Notes: generated by a model not told the origin, from the letters alone. Positions 34,260 through 43,719 are shown, counted from the stretch's first letter. The stretch: DNA of 64,000 nt from Chryseobacterium sp. KLBC 52 (GCF_003347605.1 NZ_QDFZ01000012.1:99815-163814), one strand, 5' to 3'. Numbers and translations are program-made.

Positions 34260-34859
34260 ATGGATTATAAGCAGCTAATTATTCGCGGAATATCGTACAG
34301 CCAGACCCAGTCGGGGGCGTACGCATTGTTACTGGAACATGAAGAAACACACATAAAATTACCTGTTGTTATAGGAAATTTCGAAGCCCAGTCTATCTCT
34401 CTTGGACTGGAAAAAGATATTCATCCACCGCGTCCTCTTACTCATGATTTATTTACAAAATTTATAGTTTCTGCCAATTATGAGCTGATTTCCGTCATCA
34501 TCTATCAGATTGTAGACGGAGTTTTCTTCTCCAATATCAACTTTAAAAATAAAGTAACAGAAGAAGAACTGATCCTTGATGCCAGAACTTCCGATGCTGT
34601 TGCCATGGCCGTAAGATTTGACGCGCCCATATTTACAACACAGCAGGTTTTAAATGAAGCCGGAATTTTACTGGAACTGGAAGATGTTTCAAAAGAAGAT
34701 CAATCTTTCTCAGAAACTGTACAGACAGAAGATAACTTAAAATCTCTTTCTATGGAAGAGCTTCAGAAATTATTAGATGAAGCCGTTAAAGAAGAAGACT
34801 ATGATACCGCCCTTGAAATCCAGGAAGAAATCAAGAGGAGGAAAAAGAAAATTGACTAA
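34260..34859 (+). CDS. Bifunctional nuclease family protein (DUF151) with UVR motif
   Basis: The 199-residue protein has an N-terminal bifunctional-nuclease domain (about 1-130, with LLLEHEETHIKLPVVIGNFEAQSI and RTSDAVAMAVRFDAPIF). A short acidic linker leads to a C-terminal UVR motif (about 160-197, EELQKLLDEAVKEEDYDTA). BFN proteins are reported to have DNase/RNase activity; UVR motifs mediate contacts in UvrB and Clp proteins. The start agrees with the family's conserved opening. The nucleoside permease follows after 22 bp, suggesting a shared transcript. Confidence 0.9.
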   Translation: MDYKQLIIRGISYSQTQSGAYALLLEHEETHIKLPVVIGNFEAQSISLGLEKDIHPPRPLTHDLFTKFIVSANYELISVIIYQIVDGVFFSNINFKNKVTEEELILDARTSDAVAMAVRFDAPIFTTQQVLNEAGILLELEDVSKEDQSFSETVQTEDNLKSLSMEELQKLLDEAVKEEDYDTALEIQEEIKRRKKKID

Positions 34860-34881
34860 AGAGATACTTTTTATATAAACT

Positions 34882-36264
34882 ATGAATTTAAAATTACGAC
34901 TGACCATCCTCAGTTTTCTCCAGTTTTTCGTTTGGGGAGCCTGGCTGATTACGATGGCAAACTTCTGGTTTGGTACAAAACATTGGGAAGGAACTCAGTT
35001 TGGAGCTGTGTTCGGAACAATGGGAATTGCTTCCATCTTTATGCCAACCATTACTGGAATTATCGCTGACCGTTGGGTAAATGCGGAGCGCATATTTTCA
35101 GTATTACATATTCTTTATGGGGTTATTCTTTTTATACTGCCTCATTCTGCAGATCCGAATTCCTTCTTTTCGGTAATGCTCGTGGCCATGTGTTTCTACA
35201 TGCCTACCATCGCATTGGCCAATTCAATTTCTTATACAATCCTGAAAAATAATAATCTGGATGTGGTGAAAGACTTCCCACCCATTCGTGTATGGGGAAC
35301 TATTGGTTTTATTGTAGCCATGTGGATTACCAATCTTAGTGGAAATAAAGCAACAGAAGGTCAGTTCTATATCGGAGGTGTTGTAGCAATTTTCTTAGGA
35401 ATTTATGCCCTTACACTTCCAAAATGCCCCCCACAAAAACTTATTGACAAAAATTCGCCGTTATCAGAGCAATTAGGCTTAAATGCATTTAAGCTTTTTG
35501 GAAACTATAAAATGGCATTATTCTTTATGTTTTCAATGCTTTTGGGAGCTGCACTTCAACTTACCAATGCCTATGGAGACGTATTTTTAAGTGAATTTGC
35601 CAATTTCCCTAAATATGCAGACTCATTCGTGGTACAGAGATCTACCATCATTATGTCAATTTCCCAGGTTTCAGAAACCCTCTTTATTTTGGCAATTCCT
35701 TTTTTCCTGAAGAAATTCGGAATTAAAAAAGTAATGCTGATGTCTATGCTGGCTTGGGTTTTAAGATTTGGATTCTTTGCGTATGGAGTGCCGGACGGAT
35801 TCGGACTTTCGTTAATCATTCTTTCATGTATCGTGTATGGTATGGCTTTCGATTTCTTTAATATCTCAGGATCGCTTTTCGTAGAAACAACTACCGACAA
35901 AAAAATACGTTCTTCAGCTCAGGGATTATTCATGATGATGACGAACGGTTTTGGAGCAGTTTTCGGAAGTTATGCCGCAGGATGGGCTATTGATAAGTTC
36001 TTTACTCATAAGTTTTCTACAGCTTCAGATTTGTCTGCTTATCTGGAAACAACACCTGATAATCCTACTTTCCTGAGCATTTTAAAGAACAGCTTCAACG
36101 CAGCTGTTAATACAGATGGAACACTTTCCTCTGTCGTGATGGTAAAAGACTGGCAGCAGATATGGCTTTCTTTCGCAATCTATGCATTAATACTGGCAGT
36201 TTTCTTTGCTTTACTGTTTAAGCATAAACATAACCCGGAAGATGTATCCTCAGTGAAACATTAA
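34882..36264 (+). CDS. Nucleoside permease, MFS (NupG-like)
   Basis: The 460-residue protein has twelve predicted membrane helices and the nucleoside:H+ symporter opening LSFLQFFVWGAWLITMANFWF. It continues with GTMGIASIFMPTITGIIADRWV, a signature-loop pair of this subfamily, and the repeated half near NGFGAVFGSYAAGWAIDKF. It probably imports nucleosides using the proton gradient. udk elsewhere in the window would phosphorylate the imported uridine. It lies 22 bp after the DUF151 gene. Confidence 0.88.
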   Translation: MNLKLRLTILSFLQFFVWGAWLITMANFWFGTKHWEGTQFGAVFGTMGIASIFMPTITGIIADRWVNAERIFSVLHILYGVILFILPHSADPNSFFSVMLVAMCFYMPTIALANSISYTILKNNNLDVVKDFPPIRVWGTIGFIVAMWITNLSGNKATEGQFYIGGVVAIFLGIYALTLPKCPPQKLIDKNSPLSEQLGLNAFKLFGNYKMALFFMFSMLLGAALQLTNAYGDVFLSEFANFPKYADSFVVQRSTIIMSISQVSETLFILAIPFFLKKFGIKKVMLMSMLAWVLRFGFFAYGVPDGFGLSLIILSCIVYGMAFDFFNISGSLFVETTTDKKIRSSAQGLFMMMTNGFGAVFGSYAAGWAIDKFFTHKFSTASDLSAYLETTPDNPTFLSILKNSFNAAVNTDGTLSSVVMVKDWQQIWLSFAIYALILAVFFALLFKHKHNPEDVSSVKH

Positions 36265-36290
36265 TTGAAACTTATTTTTATTAAGATATT

Positions 36291-36324
36291 AAATTGCATT
36301 TTTGAAAAAAGATGCAATTTTTTT
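36291..36324 (+). terminator. Terminator of the nucleoside permease gene
   Basis: AAATTGCAT pairs with ATGCAATTT around a 12-nt loop, followed by a T-tract. Confidence 0.75.
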
Positions 36325-36508
36325 ATATTCAAATATACTTTTATCAAATATTGCTTCGCTGAAGAAAAATATAGACTTCAGATCGATTATAAATACGGAA
36401 TGTTGATTTTTAATTTGACAACAAATTTTACTTTTATTTAAATAATAATTAAAAATACCGACTCTTTTTTATGTCTAACAAGTGTTCGGGTACGGAATTT
36501 CTATTTTT

Positions 36509-36540
36509 AAAACACACTCTTTAAAAGTGTGTTTTTTTTT
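36509..36540 (+). terminator. Orphan terminator-like hairpin
   Basis: AAAACACACT pairs with AGTGTGTTTT, followed by nine further T residues. It lies 185 bp after the previous terminator and just 23 bp before the next start codon, so it ends no annotated gene. It could be an attenuator or the 3' end of an unannotated small RNA. Confidence 0.6.
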
Positions 36541-36562
36541 GTATTTTGGCACTTTAGTAAAT

Positions 36563-36967
36563 ATGAAAAATATTCAGTTATTAGGATTACTATTAGTAAT
36601 CGTAGGCAGCTTTTTACCCTTGGTACACGTGCCTGTCATCGGGAACTGGAACTATTGGAAGCTTGATCATTATCTGGCTATAGCATGCTGGATTTTTTCT
36701 GCTTGTGCCGTTTTTGGAATTGTAAATAACAGTGCCAAAATTGTAAGGTTTTTTGGTATTCTGCTTATTCTTTTATTCGGATTTACCTTAGTGGCTGTAA
36801 AAATGCAATCGCTTCAATACTTTAGCTTTTTACCATTCAAATCCTGGCAGGAAACTTTTGCAGGAATCGTTAAGCTGAAATGGGGTTGGGCAGTTGAGTT
36901 TTTAGGTGCTTTTCTGATGGTTTTTGCCGGAGGAAATAAAAAAGTTAACAACAGAACACAAATATAG
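36563..36967 (+). CDS. Membrane protein of unknown function, 134 aa
   Basis: From the ATG at 36563 (MKNIQLLGLLLVIVG) the protein has about four membrane helices (residues 4-20, 38-58, 63-82, 108-125) and tryptophan-rich loops (NWNYWKLDH and FKSWQETF). The longer upstream frame overlaps the terminator-like hairpin and is not credible. I do not recognise a family. It overlaps no other gene and lies 3 bp before the next secreted-protein gene, which is probably cotranscribed. Confidence 0.65.
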   Translation: MKNIQLLGLLLVIVGSFLPLVHVPVIGNWNYWKLDHYLAIACWIFSACAVFGIVNNSAKIVRFFGILLILLFGFTLVAVKMQSLQYFSFLPFKSWQETFAGIVKLKWGWAVEFLGAFLMVFAGGNKKVNNRTQI

Positions 36968-36969
36968 AT

Positions 36970-37380
36970 ATGAACTTCTTAAAAATATTTTCAGCAGGTA
37001 TTTTGTTGACCGCAGCAACACAGATTCACGCTCAGGCAGCAGAACAGAAAAAACCGGATAATCCGCCTAAATGTGCGAATATAAAAGAAGGGAAGTTTAC
37101 AAGACCCAATTACCCTGAAGCAATATGGTATATGACCATTAAAGATAATATTCAAACTGAATATTTCAATAATGGAAAAGACTATATCAAATCGACATTG
37201 GTTTTTGTGGACGACTGCAATTATAAAGCAATCGTGATGGAGAAGTCCGATAAAAATGATCCCGCACAGATAGGAGATGTCTTCAATAATAAAATAGTAG
37301 CCACTCAGGATAATCTTCTGAAAGTGAATACCAAAATTGAAGGGACTCAGTTTGATCTGGTATACGTAAAAGTAAAATAA
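36970..37380 (+). CDS. Secreted protein of unknown function, 136 aa
   Basis: The product has a signal peptide (MNFLKIFSAGILLTAATQIHAQA) and a soluble strand-rich remainder with two cysteines (CANIKEG and FVDDCNYKA) that could form a disulfide. Its YKAIVMEKSDKNDPAQIGD segment recalls small lipocalin-like periplasmic proteins, but I cannot assign a family. It begins 3 bp after the preceding membrane-protein gene and is followed after 57 bp by a thiolase gene. Confidence 0.65.
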   Translation: MNFLKIFSAGILLTAATQIHAQAAEQKKPDNPPKCANIKEGKFTRPNYPEAIWYMTIKDNIQTEYFNNGKDYIKSTLVFVDDCNYKAIVMEKSDKNDPAQIGDVFNNKIVATQDNLLKVNTKIEGTQFDLVYVKVK

Positions 37381-37437
37381 ATTCTAACTATAAAAATGGA
37401 ATCTTTATTCCGTTTCAGCTAAATAAAAATTATATAC

Positions 37438-38616
37438 ATGAAAGAAGTATTCATTGTTTCCGCAGTAAGAACACCTATGGGGAGTTTTATGGGAAGCTTA
37501 TCAACAGTTCCGGCTACAAAACTGGGAGCAACTGCCGTAAAAGGAGCATTAGATAAAATTGGTTTAGATCCTAATCATGTTCAGGAAATCTATATGGGAA
37601 ATGTTCTTCAGGCAGGAGAAGGCCAGGCGCCGGCTCGTCAGGTTGCATTAGGAGCAGGTCTTTCAATCAATACACCTTCTACTACAGTAAATAAAGTTTG
37701 TGCTTCAGGAATGAAGGCTGTAACAATGGCAGCTCAGGCGATCAAAGCTGGTGATGCTGACGTAATTGTTGCCGGAGGTATGGAGAATATGTCTTTAGTT
37801 CCTCATTATTACAATGCAAGAGTGGCTACAAAATTAGGCGATATCAAAATGCTTGACGGAATGGTACTTGACGGTCTTACAGACGTATACAACAAAGTAC
37901 ATATGGGAGTATGCGCAGAAAAATGTGCGGTAGACTATAATATTACAAGAGAAGATCAGGATAACTTCGCTGTAGAATCTTACAAAAGGTCTGCAAAAGC
38001 CTGGAGCGAAGGTAAATTCAACGAAGAAATTGTACCGGTTTCTATTCCTCAGAGAAAAGGCGAACCAGTTATCTTTGCTGAAGATGAAGAATACAAAGCA
38101 GTAAACTTTGACAGAATTTCAACACTTCCAACGGTATTCAAAAAAGAAGAAGGAACAGTAACTGCAGCAAACGCATCTACTTTGAATGACGGTGCTTCTG
38201 CATTAATCCTTGTTTCCAAAGAAAAAATGGAAGAACTGGGATTGAAGCCTCTGGCAAAAATCGTTTCTTATGCTGATGCAGCACACGAGCCTGAAAACTT
38301 TACAACTGCTCCGGCAAAAGCGTTACCAATCGCTCTTAAAAAAGCAGGATTAGAAGTTTCTGATATCGATTTCTTCGAATTCAATGAAGCGTTTTCAGTA
38401 GTAGGATTAGCTAACAACAAAATCTTAGGATTGGATGCTGCGAAAGTAAACGTAAACGGAGGTGCTGTAGCATTAGGGCATCCACTGGGAAGTTCAGGTT
38501 CAAGAATCATCGTTACATTAATCAACGTATTGAAGCAAAATAATGCGAAATACGGAGCTGCTGCGATCTGTAATGGTGGTGGTGGTGCTTCTGCAATTGT
38601 AATTGAAAACTTATAA
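37438..38616 (+). CDS. Acetyl-CoA C-acyltransferase (thiolase)
   Basis: The 392-residue thiolase has nucleophilic Cys in NKVCASGMKA (about residue 88), the GGMENMS loop, NEAFSVV, the catalytic His in GGAVALGHPLGSSG (about residue 348) and the second Cys in CNGGGGAS. It condenses or cleaves acyl-CoA. It could be degradative (beta-oxidation) or biosynthetic acetoacetyl-CoA thiolase feeding the mevalonate pathway, a kinase of which is encoded 2 kb on. No FadB partner is adjacent. Confidence 0.93.
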   Translation: MKEVFIVSAVRTPMGSFMGSLSTVPATKLGATAVKGALDKIGLDPNHVQEIYMGNVLQAGEGQAPARQVALGAGLSINTPSTTVNKVCASGMKAVTMAAQAIKAGDADVIVAGGMENMSLVPHYYNARVATKLGDIKMLDGMVLDGLTDVYNKVHMGVCAEKCAVDYNITREDQDNFAVESYKRSAKAWSEGKFNEEIVPVSIPQRKGEPVIFAEDEEYKAVNFDRISTLPTVFKKEEGTVTAANASTLNDGASALILVSKEKMEELGLKPLAKIVSYADAAHEPENFTTAPAKALPIALKKAGLEVSDIDFFEFNEAFSVVGLANNKILGLDAAKVNVNGGAVALGHPLGSSGSRIIVTLINVLKQNNAKYGAAAICNGGGGASAIVIENL

Positions 38617-38651
38617 TTGACACATACAAACACATGTTGTGTTTAAGATAT

Positions 38652-38685
38652 AAAAAATCGGGGTCTTTGTACCCCGATTTTTTTT
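38652..38685 (+). terminator. Terminator of the thiolase gene
   Basis: AAAATCGGGGT pairs with ACCCCGATTTT around CTTTGT, then T residues. Confidence 0.9.
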
Positions 38686-38878
38686 GTTACAGAATAGAAT
38701 GATACTAACTTCAATCATCATTCAGACTCATCAATACATCATTTACCAATATAGACGGAGGTGTTTCAGACTCTATAAAGTATACAGTAAGATTAAAACT
38801 TTGCTGAATGATTTCAATGCCTTACAATTATTATTTTCAAAATAATAGTAAAAACCGTAGAATATTCCGTAGTTTTTC

Positions 38879-38886
38879 TATTTTTG
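38879..38886 (+). promoter_or_regulatory. -7 element before the UMF1-type MFS gene
   Basis: TATTTTTG lies 21 bp before the ATG at 38908; no TTG box stands at the ideal distance. Confidence 0.4.
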
Positions 38887-38907
38887 TGCTACTAATATAT
38901 ATTTGAA

Positions 38908-40398
38908 ATGTCTGAAACTGAGAATCGACAGCCTAAAAACATAAAGAATAATCCGAAAATTATGAAAGCCTGGGCTGTATATGACTGGGCAAATTCTGTT
39001 TATTCCCTGGTGATTACCTCTACCATTTTTCCCATTTATTACTCTATCCTTACTACCGCTTATGAGAAAAAAGAATATGTGGCGGAAACAAAAACATGGA
39101 TTGATGTTCCGGTAAGGCATATGATCAAAATTTTCGGCGAAGAATATCAGCCGGATGCTGTATACGGATATTCCCTTACCATATCATTCTTTGTTGTGGT
39201 ATTACTGTCCCCATTTTTGTCTTCATTAGCGGATACCATTGGAAACAAAAAATCTTTCCTGCAGTTTTTCTGTTATCTTGGTGCAACATCCTGTATGGGA
39301 TTGGCCATGTTTACAGGAATGCATAACGTATTTTTAGGACTTTTATTCAGTATTACAGCCAGTGTAGGTTTCTGGGGAAGTTTAGTTTTTTATAACTCTT
39401 TCCTTCCGGATATTGCCACACCAGACAGGCAGGATGCACTTTCTGCAAGAGGATATGTATATGGATATATTGGTTCTGTAGTTTTAGTGGTCATCTGTTT
39501 GGTATTGATTCAGGTTTTTGCCAAAGGAGCAGCCCAGCAGCTATTGTTCACAAGAATCAGTTTCCTTTTAACAGGAGCATGGTGGTTCGGGTTTTCTCAA
39601 TATACCTTCAAACATCTTCCACAATTTGGGGATGTGAAAGATAAACTTCCTAAAGATTTAGTACTCCTGAACTATAAGAATATCTTCAAAAAACATGAGG
39701 AGCAGGGTGGCTTCTTTGAAGTATTTAAAGATAATCTGAGCTTCTATAAAGATATTGCAAAAGAAAGTTTTCACGAACTGTTTAAAGTGGGAGGCGAGCT
39801 TTTCAAAGATAGAAATCTGAAATTCTTCCTTTCAAGTTTCTTCTTCTACAGTGTAGGGATGCAGACGATTTTCCTGATGGCTACATTATTTGGAAAAAGT
39901 GAAATTAATCTTGCTCAGGATAAGCTGATCGGAACTCTTTTGGTGATTCAGATTGAAGCGATTATCGGAGCCGTTATTTTCTCAAGATTATCCAAAAGAA
40001 TCGGTAACAAAAATGTTATTTCAATTGCGATCATCCTATGGATTGTAGCTTGTCTTTGGGCTTATTTCCTGAATAAAGAAAATCCTACAGTAGAATACCA
40101 GTTTTATGGAGTTGCTGCAGTAGTAGGGTTGGTAATGGGTGGTCTTCAGGCGATGTCGAGATCCACCTACTCAAAACTTCTTCCTGAGAACTCAATGGAG
40201 AATACAACCTATTTCAGCTTCTATGATGTGTTGGAGAAAATTGCTATTATCATCGGAACATTTATCTTTGCAACATTGATCGAACATTTCAATAATATGC
40301 GTATTGCAGCATTGTCCATGACTATATTCTTCGCCGCAGGATTGGTTTTAATCAGATTCCTGAAGGTTAAAATGAGAAAAGACAGAGAAACATTATAA
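38908..40398 (+). CDS. MFS transporter, UMF1/Atg22-like
   Basis: The 496-residue protein has a WAVYDWANSVYSLVITSTIFP opening and SFFVVVLLSPFLSSLADTIGNKKSFL, both characteristic of the UMF1 (vacuole-effluxer-like) MFS branch. A large cytoplasmic loop (about residues 235-300) separates the two six-helix halves. MGGLQAMSRSTYSKLLPEN sits in the second half. Eukaryotic relatives export amino acids; bacterial substrates are unknown. It is a single-gene unit ended by a strong terminator. Confidence 0.85.
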   Translation: MSETENRQPKNIKNNPKIMKAWAVYDWANSVYSLVITSTIFPIYYSILTTAYEKKEYVAETKTWIDVPVRHMIKIFGEEYQPDAVYGYSLTISFFVVVLLSPFLSSLADTIGNKKSFLQFFCYLGATSCMGLAMFTGMHNVFLGLLFSITASVGFWGSLVFYNSFLPDIATPDRQDALSARGYVYGYIGSVVLVVICLVLIQVFAKGAAQQLLFTRISFLLTGAWWFGFSQYTFKHLPQFGDVKDKLPKDLVLLNYKNIFKKHEEQGGFFEVFKDNLSFYKDIAKESFHELFKVGGELFKDRNLKFFLSSFFFYSVGMQTIFLMATLFGKSEINLAQDKLIGTLLVIQIEAIIGAVIFSRLSKRIGNKNVISIAIILWIVACLWAYFLNKENPTVEYQFYGVAAVVGLVMGGLQAMSRSTYSKLLPENSMENTTYFSFYDVLEKIAIIIGTFIFATLIEHFNNMRIAALSMTIFFAAGLVLIRFLKVKMRKDRETL

Positions 40399-40402
40399 AA
40401 TT

Positions 40403-40430
40403 AAAAGACGTTATTTTTAACGTCTTTTTT
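40403..40430 (+). terminator. Terminator of the UMF1-type MFS gene
   Basis: AAAAGACGTTA pairs with TAACGTCTTTT around TTTT, followed by TT. Confidence 0.85.
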
Positions 40431-40548
40431 ATTACGGTAATTCACTGAATTTTATCTATGAAATTATATTTATTTACCATATTTTTTTCGTATTTTTAAT
40501 AGAAGAACTGTAGAAAGTAAAATAGAAGACAATTCGGCCTGAGTTTTG

Positions 40549-40579
40549 CTTATATTCAGCGGAATAATTTTTAACTTTG
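40549..40579 (+). promoter_or_regulatory. Promoter candidate of the mevalonate-kinase-like gene
   Basis: TAACTTTG (40572-40579) lies 20 bp before the start; the nearest TTG upstream is about 23 bp away, at the long end of the tolerated spacing. Confidence 0.4.
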
Positions 40580-40599
40580 CAAAAAGATTTATTGTCAAT

Positions 40600-41526
40600 A
40601 TGACCAACCCTTTATTTTATGCAAAAATAATCCTGTTTGGAGAATATGGAATGATTGAAGATTCCCAGGGGCTTGTAGTACCTTACAGCTTCTATAAAGG
40701 AACTTTGAAATTTTCTGATCTGAGTTCTGAATTTGAACTAAATTCCAACAGACATCTGCAGAAATATTCTGAATTTCTTACAGCACTTGACCTTTCCGAC
40801 GACTTTAAGTTGGATATCGAGAGCTTCAAAAATGATATTTCAAACGGACTTTTCTTTGATTCCAATATTCCTCAGGGATATGGAGTAGGAAGTTCCGGGG
40901 CTTTGGTAGCTGCTATTTTTGAAAAATATTCAGTCAGCAAACTAAATCCTGAAAACATTTCAAAAGATAATCTTAAAAAATTAAAAGCTGTTTTCGGTGA
41001 AATGGAAAGCTATTTCCATGGAAAAAGTTCAGGAATGGATCCACTGATCTGTTATATGAATCTGCCAATTCTTATCGAAAATAAAGAAAATTTAGACAGG
41101 GTAGATATTCCGGAAGGTGAAGAAGGAAAAGGAGCTATTTTCCTGATAGATTCCGGAATGACTGGTGAAACAGGACCTATGATTCAGATTTTCTTCGAAA
41201 AAATGAAAACAGAAGGTTTCCGAAAAACCCTGAAAGAAGAGTTCATCCGTTATAACAACGCATGTATCGAATCTTTCCTTAAAAAAGACATGAATCCATT
41301 CTTCAGAAATCTTAAAAAGCTTTCTCACTGGGCTTATGAACATTTCCGTCCTATGATTCCTGAAAGTATTTTTAACATCTGGAAAAAAGGTCTGGATTCT
41401 AACGCTTATTATCTGAAACTGTGCGGTAGCGGTGGAGGCGGCTATATCTTAGGATTTACCAAAGACTATGCAAAAGCAGAAAAAATGCTTGATGGCTTCC
41501 AAAAAGAAGTGATTTACAGATTTTAA
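40600..41526 (+). CDS. Mevalonate kinase-like GHMP kinase
   Basis: From the ATG at 40600 the product is 308 residues. GHMP-kinase motifs are AKIILFGEYGMIED (N-terminal), the ATP-binding GYGVGSSGALVAAIF (about residues 97-111), GKSSGMDPLI with the catalytic Asp, and the C-terminal KLCGSGGGGYILGF. In Bacteroidota this sequence type is mevalonate kinase of the isoprenoid pathway. The next gene, 10 bp on, is a UbiA-type prenyltransferase, so isoprenoid production and use are coupled. Confidence 0.85.
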   Translation: MTNPLFYAKIILFGEYGMIEDSQGLVVPYSFYKGTLKFSDLSSEFELNSNRHLQKYSEFLTALDLSDDFKLDIESFKNDISNGLFFDSNIPQGYGVGSSGALVAAIFEKYSVSKLNPENISKDNLKKLKAVFGEMESYFHGKSSGMDPLICYMNLPILIENKENLDRVDIPEGEEGKGAIFLIDSGMTGETGPMIQIFFEKMKTEGFRKTLKEEFIRYNNACIESFLKKDMNPFFRNLKKLSHWAYEHFRPMIPESIFNIWKKGLDSNAYYLKLCGSGGGGYILGFTKDYAKAEKMLDGFQKEVIYRF

Positions 41527-41536
41527 ACAGATTGGA

Positions 41537-42466
41537 ATGAATTCTGAAAAAGAACCTTTCCAATCTAAAAATTATCTCTCAAAATCTCTATTCTACAGAT
41601 TTTCACAATTCGTGGGCTTTCTTCTCGGAGCACGCTTTTTTGTAGCCGCTCTGTTAACGTTTGCTCTCTATGTTTCTACTTTTTTCCTGTTCAATCAGGA
41701 TGAATCTTTCAGAAAATTTGTCTTTGATTTTAAAGTTCACGGTATTATTTTTTGTACCGTCCTTACGATTCTGGCAGGTGGTATTATCAACCAATTCTAC
41801 GATCTGGAGAAAGATCATGTAGTAAAACCCTTCAGAACACGAGTTCAGAGCTTCATCAAACAGAAATATTTTCTCTATGCCTATCTGGCGCTCAGTGCTA
41901 TTTCTTTAGGGGTAGCCTGGATGATTTCTCACAATGTATTTGTATTTTTTGTGGTCTATCAGTTCTTTATGTGGTTTTACAGCCATAAGCTGAGCAGAAT
42001 ACTGATCCTGAACAATCTTACTTTTGTCAGTCTCACTTTATATCCGTTCTTTGGAATGATGGTGTATTACGAAACCTTTTCCAAAAAGGTTTTCCTGATG
42101 GCTGTCTTTCTGTTTCTTATCCTGCTCTGTATTGATATTGTGAAAGATACTCTTACCAGAAGTGTCGATAAAGCATTTGGATACACCACGATTCCCAATT
42201 ATTTTAAAAGCAGAAATACAAAAATCATTCTGACTTCTTTACTGATCGTTACCATGGCAGTTTCAATGAATATTATTACAAAAACCGGCATCACCGGATT
42301 CATGGCTTATTATTTTGCCGGAGGGCTTTTTGTTATGATCATATGCATTTATCTCCTTTTAAACGCTTCCCGAAGAAGTAACTTCTTTACATTGAATATA
42401 TTACGATTCTGGGTTTTCGTTGGAATCATCGCAATGCTTTTAAATGGAATAGAGCATAAATTGTAA
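41537..42466 (+). CDS. UbiA-family prenyltransferase
   Basis: The 309-residue protein has about eight or nine membrane helices. It carries the first aspartate motif as NQFYDLEKDHVVKP (NxxxDxxxD, about residues 84-97) and a second Asp motif as DIVKDTLTRSVDKAFG (about 198-213). This fits geranylgeranylglycerol-phosphate geranylgeranyltransferase-like or quinone-type UbiA enzymes. The acceptor is unknown. It follows the mevalonate-kinase-like gene by 10 bp and is probably cotranscribed. Confidence 0.88.
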   Translation: MNSEKEPFQSKNYLSKSLFYRFSQFVGFLLGARFFVAALLTFALYVSTFFLFNQDESFRKFVFDFKVHGIIFCTVLTILAGGIINQFYDLEKDHVVKPFRTRVQSFIKQKYFLYAYLALSAISLGVAWMISHNVFVFFVVYQFFMWFYSHKLSRILILNNLTFVSLTLYPFFGMMVYYETFSKKVFLMAVFLFLILLCIDIVKDTLTRSVDKAFGYTTIPNYFKSRNTKIILTSLLIVTMAVSMNIITKTGITGFMAYYFAGGLFVMIICIYLLLNASRRSNFFTLNILRFWVFVGIIAMLLNGIEHKL

Positions 42467-42497
42467 AAAAATTCTTTAAATAAACTGAGGTTATTAT

Positions 42498-42505
42498 TAC
42501 CTTTG
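42498..42505 (+). promoter_or_regulatory. -7 element before proline dehydrogenase
   Basis: TACCTTTG lies 24 bp before the ATG at 42530; the upstream TTG box is not obvious. Confidence 0.45.
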
Positions 42506-42529
42506 CATAACTAAATTTAATAAATAGGA

Positions 42530-43696
42530 ATGCCCATTTTTAATGATACTAAAATTGCATTTGCAGACAAGTCTGATGCACAATTGAGAAAGGCTTACTG
42601 GATGTTTAAAATGATTGAACAGCCCGCTCTTACAAGCCTTGGAACATCTGTTCTGAATTTCACAGTACACAACAACTTCCCTTTCGTAACCGGAATTGTA
42701 AAAAATACTTTATTTGCGCAGTTCTGTGGTGGTGAAACCCGTGAAGAAAGTATGAAAGTTGTGAAACAGCTGTTCAAAAGAGGAGTTGGAAGTATTTTCG
42801 ATTACTCCATTGAAGGGAAAGAAGATGAGGAAACCTTTGACGCCGTTTGCAAAGAAATTAAGGATATTGTAAGATTTTCAGTAGGAAATCCGGCGATTCC
42901 TTTTATTGTATTTAAACCTACTGCTTTCGGAAGAATTGATCTGTATGAAGCTGTTGGAAAAGGAGCAGAGCTTACTACCAGCCAGAAAGAAGAATGGGAA
43001 AGAGTCGTAAAAAGATTTGATGAAGTATGCAGTCTTTGCCATGAACATGATAAAAAAGTAATGGTAGATGCCGAAGAAACCTGGATGCAGGATGCAGCAG
43101 ACCATCTTTGCGAAGAGATGATGGAGAAATATAACCAGCAGAAACCTATCGTTTGGAATACCATCCAGATGTACAGAACAGGAAGACTGGAGTATATGGA
43201 AGCCAACCTACAGAGAGCAAGAGAGAAAAATTACTTCATTGGCTACAAGATCGTACGTGGCGCTTATATGGAAAAAGAAAGAGCCAGAGCAGCAGAAAAA
43301 GGGTATGCAGATCCGATTCAGCCAACCAAAGAAGCTTCAGATAAAAACTATAATGCAGGAATAGACTTCGTGATGGATCATCTGGATAAGGTTTCAGCAT
43401 TCTTTGGAACCCATAATGAAATCTCTTCTGAGTTGATTATGGATAAAATGAAAGCAAAATCTTTGGAAAACGGCAATCCGCACGTCTATTTCGGGCAGCT
43501 TTACGGAATGAGTGATAATATTACCTTCTATTTGTCTGATAAAGGCTATAATGTGGCTAAATATCTTCCATACGGACCTGTAAAGGATGTTGTGCCTTAT
43601 CTGACGAGAAGAGCCCAGGAAAATACCTCTGTAGCCGGACAAACCGGAAGAGAACTTGGACTGATTAAAAAAGAATTGGAAAGAAGAAAGAAATAA
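42530..43696 (+). CDS. Proline dehydrogenase
   Basis: The 388-residue protein is a PRODH beta/alpha barrel with FIVFKPTAFGRIDLYE, VMVDAEETWMQDAAD, KIVRGAYMEKERARA and the C-terminal VKDVVPYLTRRAQENTSVAGQ. The paired arginines of YLTRRAQEN bind the proline carboxylate and FAD lies in the barrel. It oxidises proline to pyrroline-5-carboxylate and passes electrons to quinone. The P5C dehydrogenase gene is not adjacent, so this is the monofunctional form. Confidence 0.93.
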   Translation: MPIFNDTKIAFADKSDAQLRKAYWMFKMIEQPALTSLGTSVLNFTVHNNFPFVTGIVKNTLFAQFCGGETREESMKVVKQLFKRGVGSIFDYSIEGKEDEETFDAVCKEIKDIVRFSVGNPAIPFIVFKPTAFGRIDLYEAVGKGAELTTSQKEEWERVVKRFDEVCSLCHEHDKKVMVDAEETWMQDAADHLCEEMMEKYNQQKPIVWNTIQMYRTGRLEYMEANLQRAREKNYFIGYKIVRGAYMEKERARAAEKGYADPIQPTKEASDKNYNAGIDFVMDHLDKVSAFFGTHNEISSELIMDKMKAKSLENGNPHVYFGQLYGMSDNITFYLSDKGYNVAKYLPYGPVKDVVPYLTRRAQENTSVAGQTGRELGLIKKELERRKK

Positions 43697-43719
43697 AAAT
43701 ATTGTCCACAATATATATC

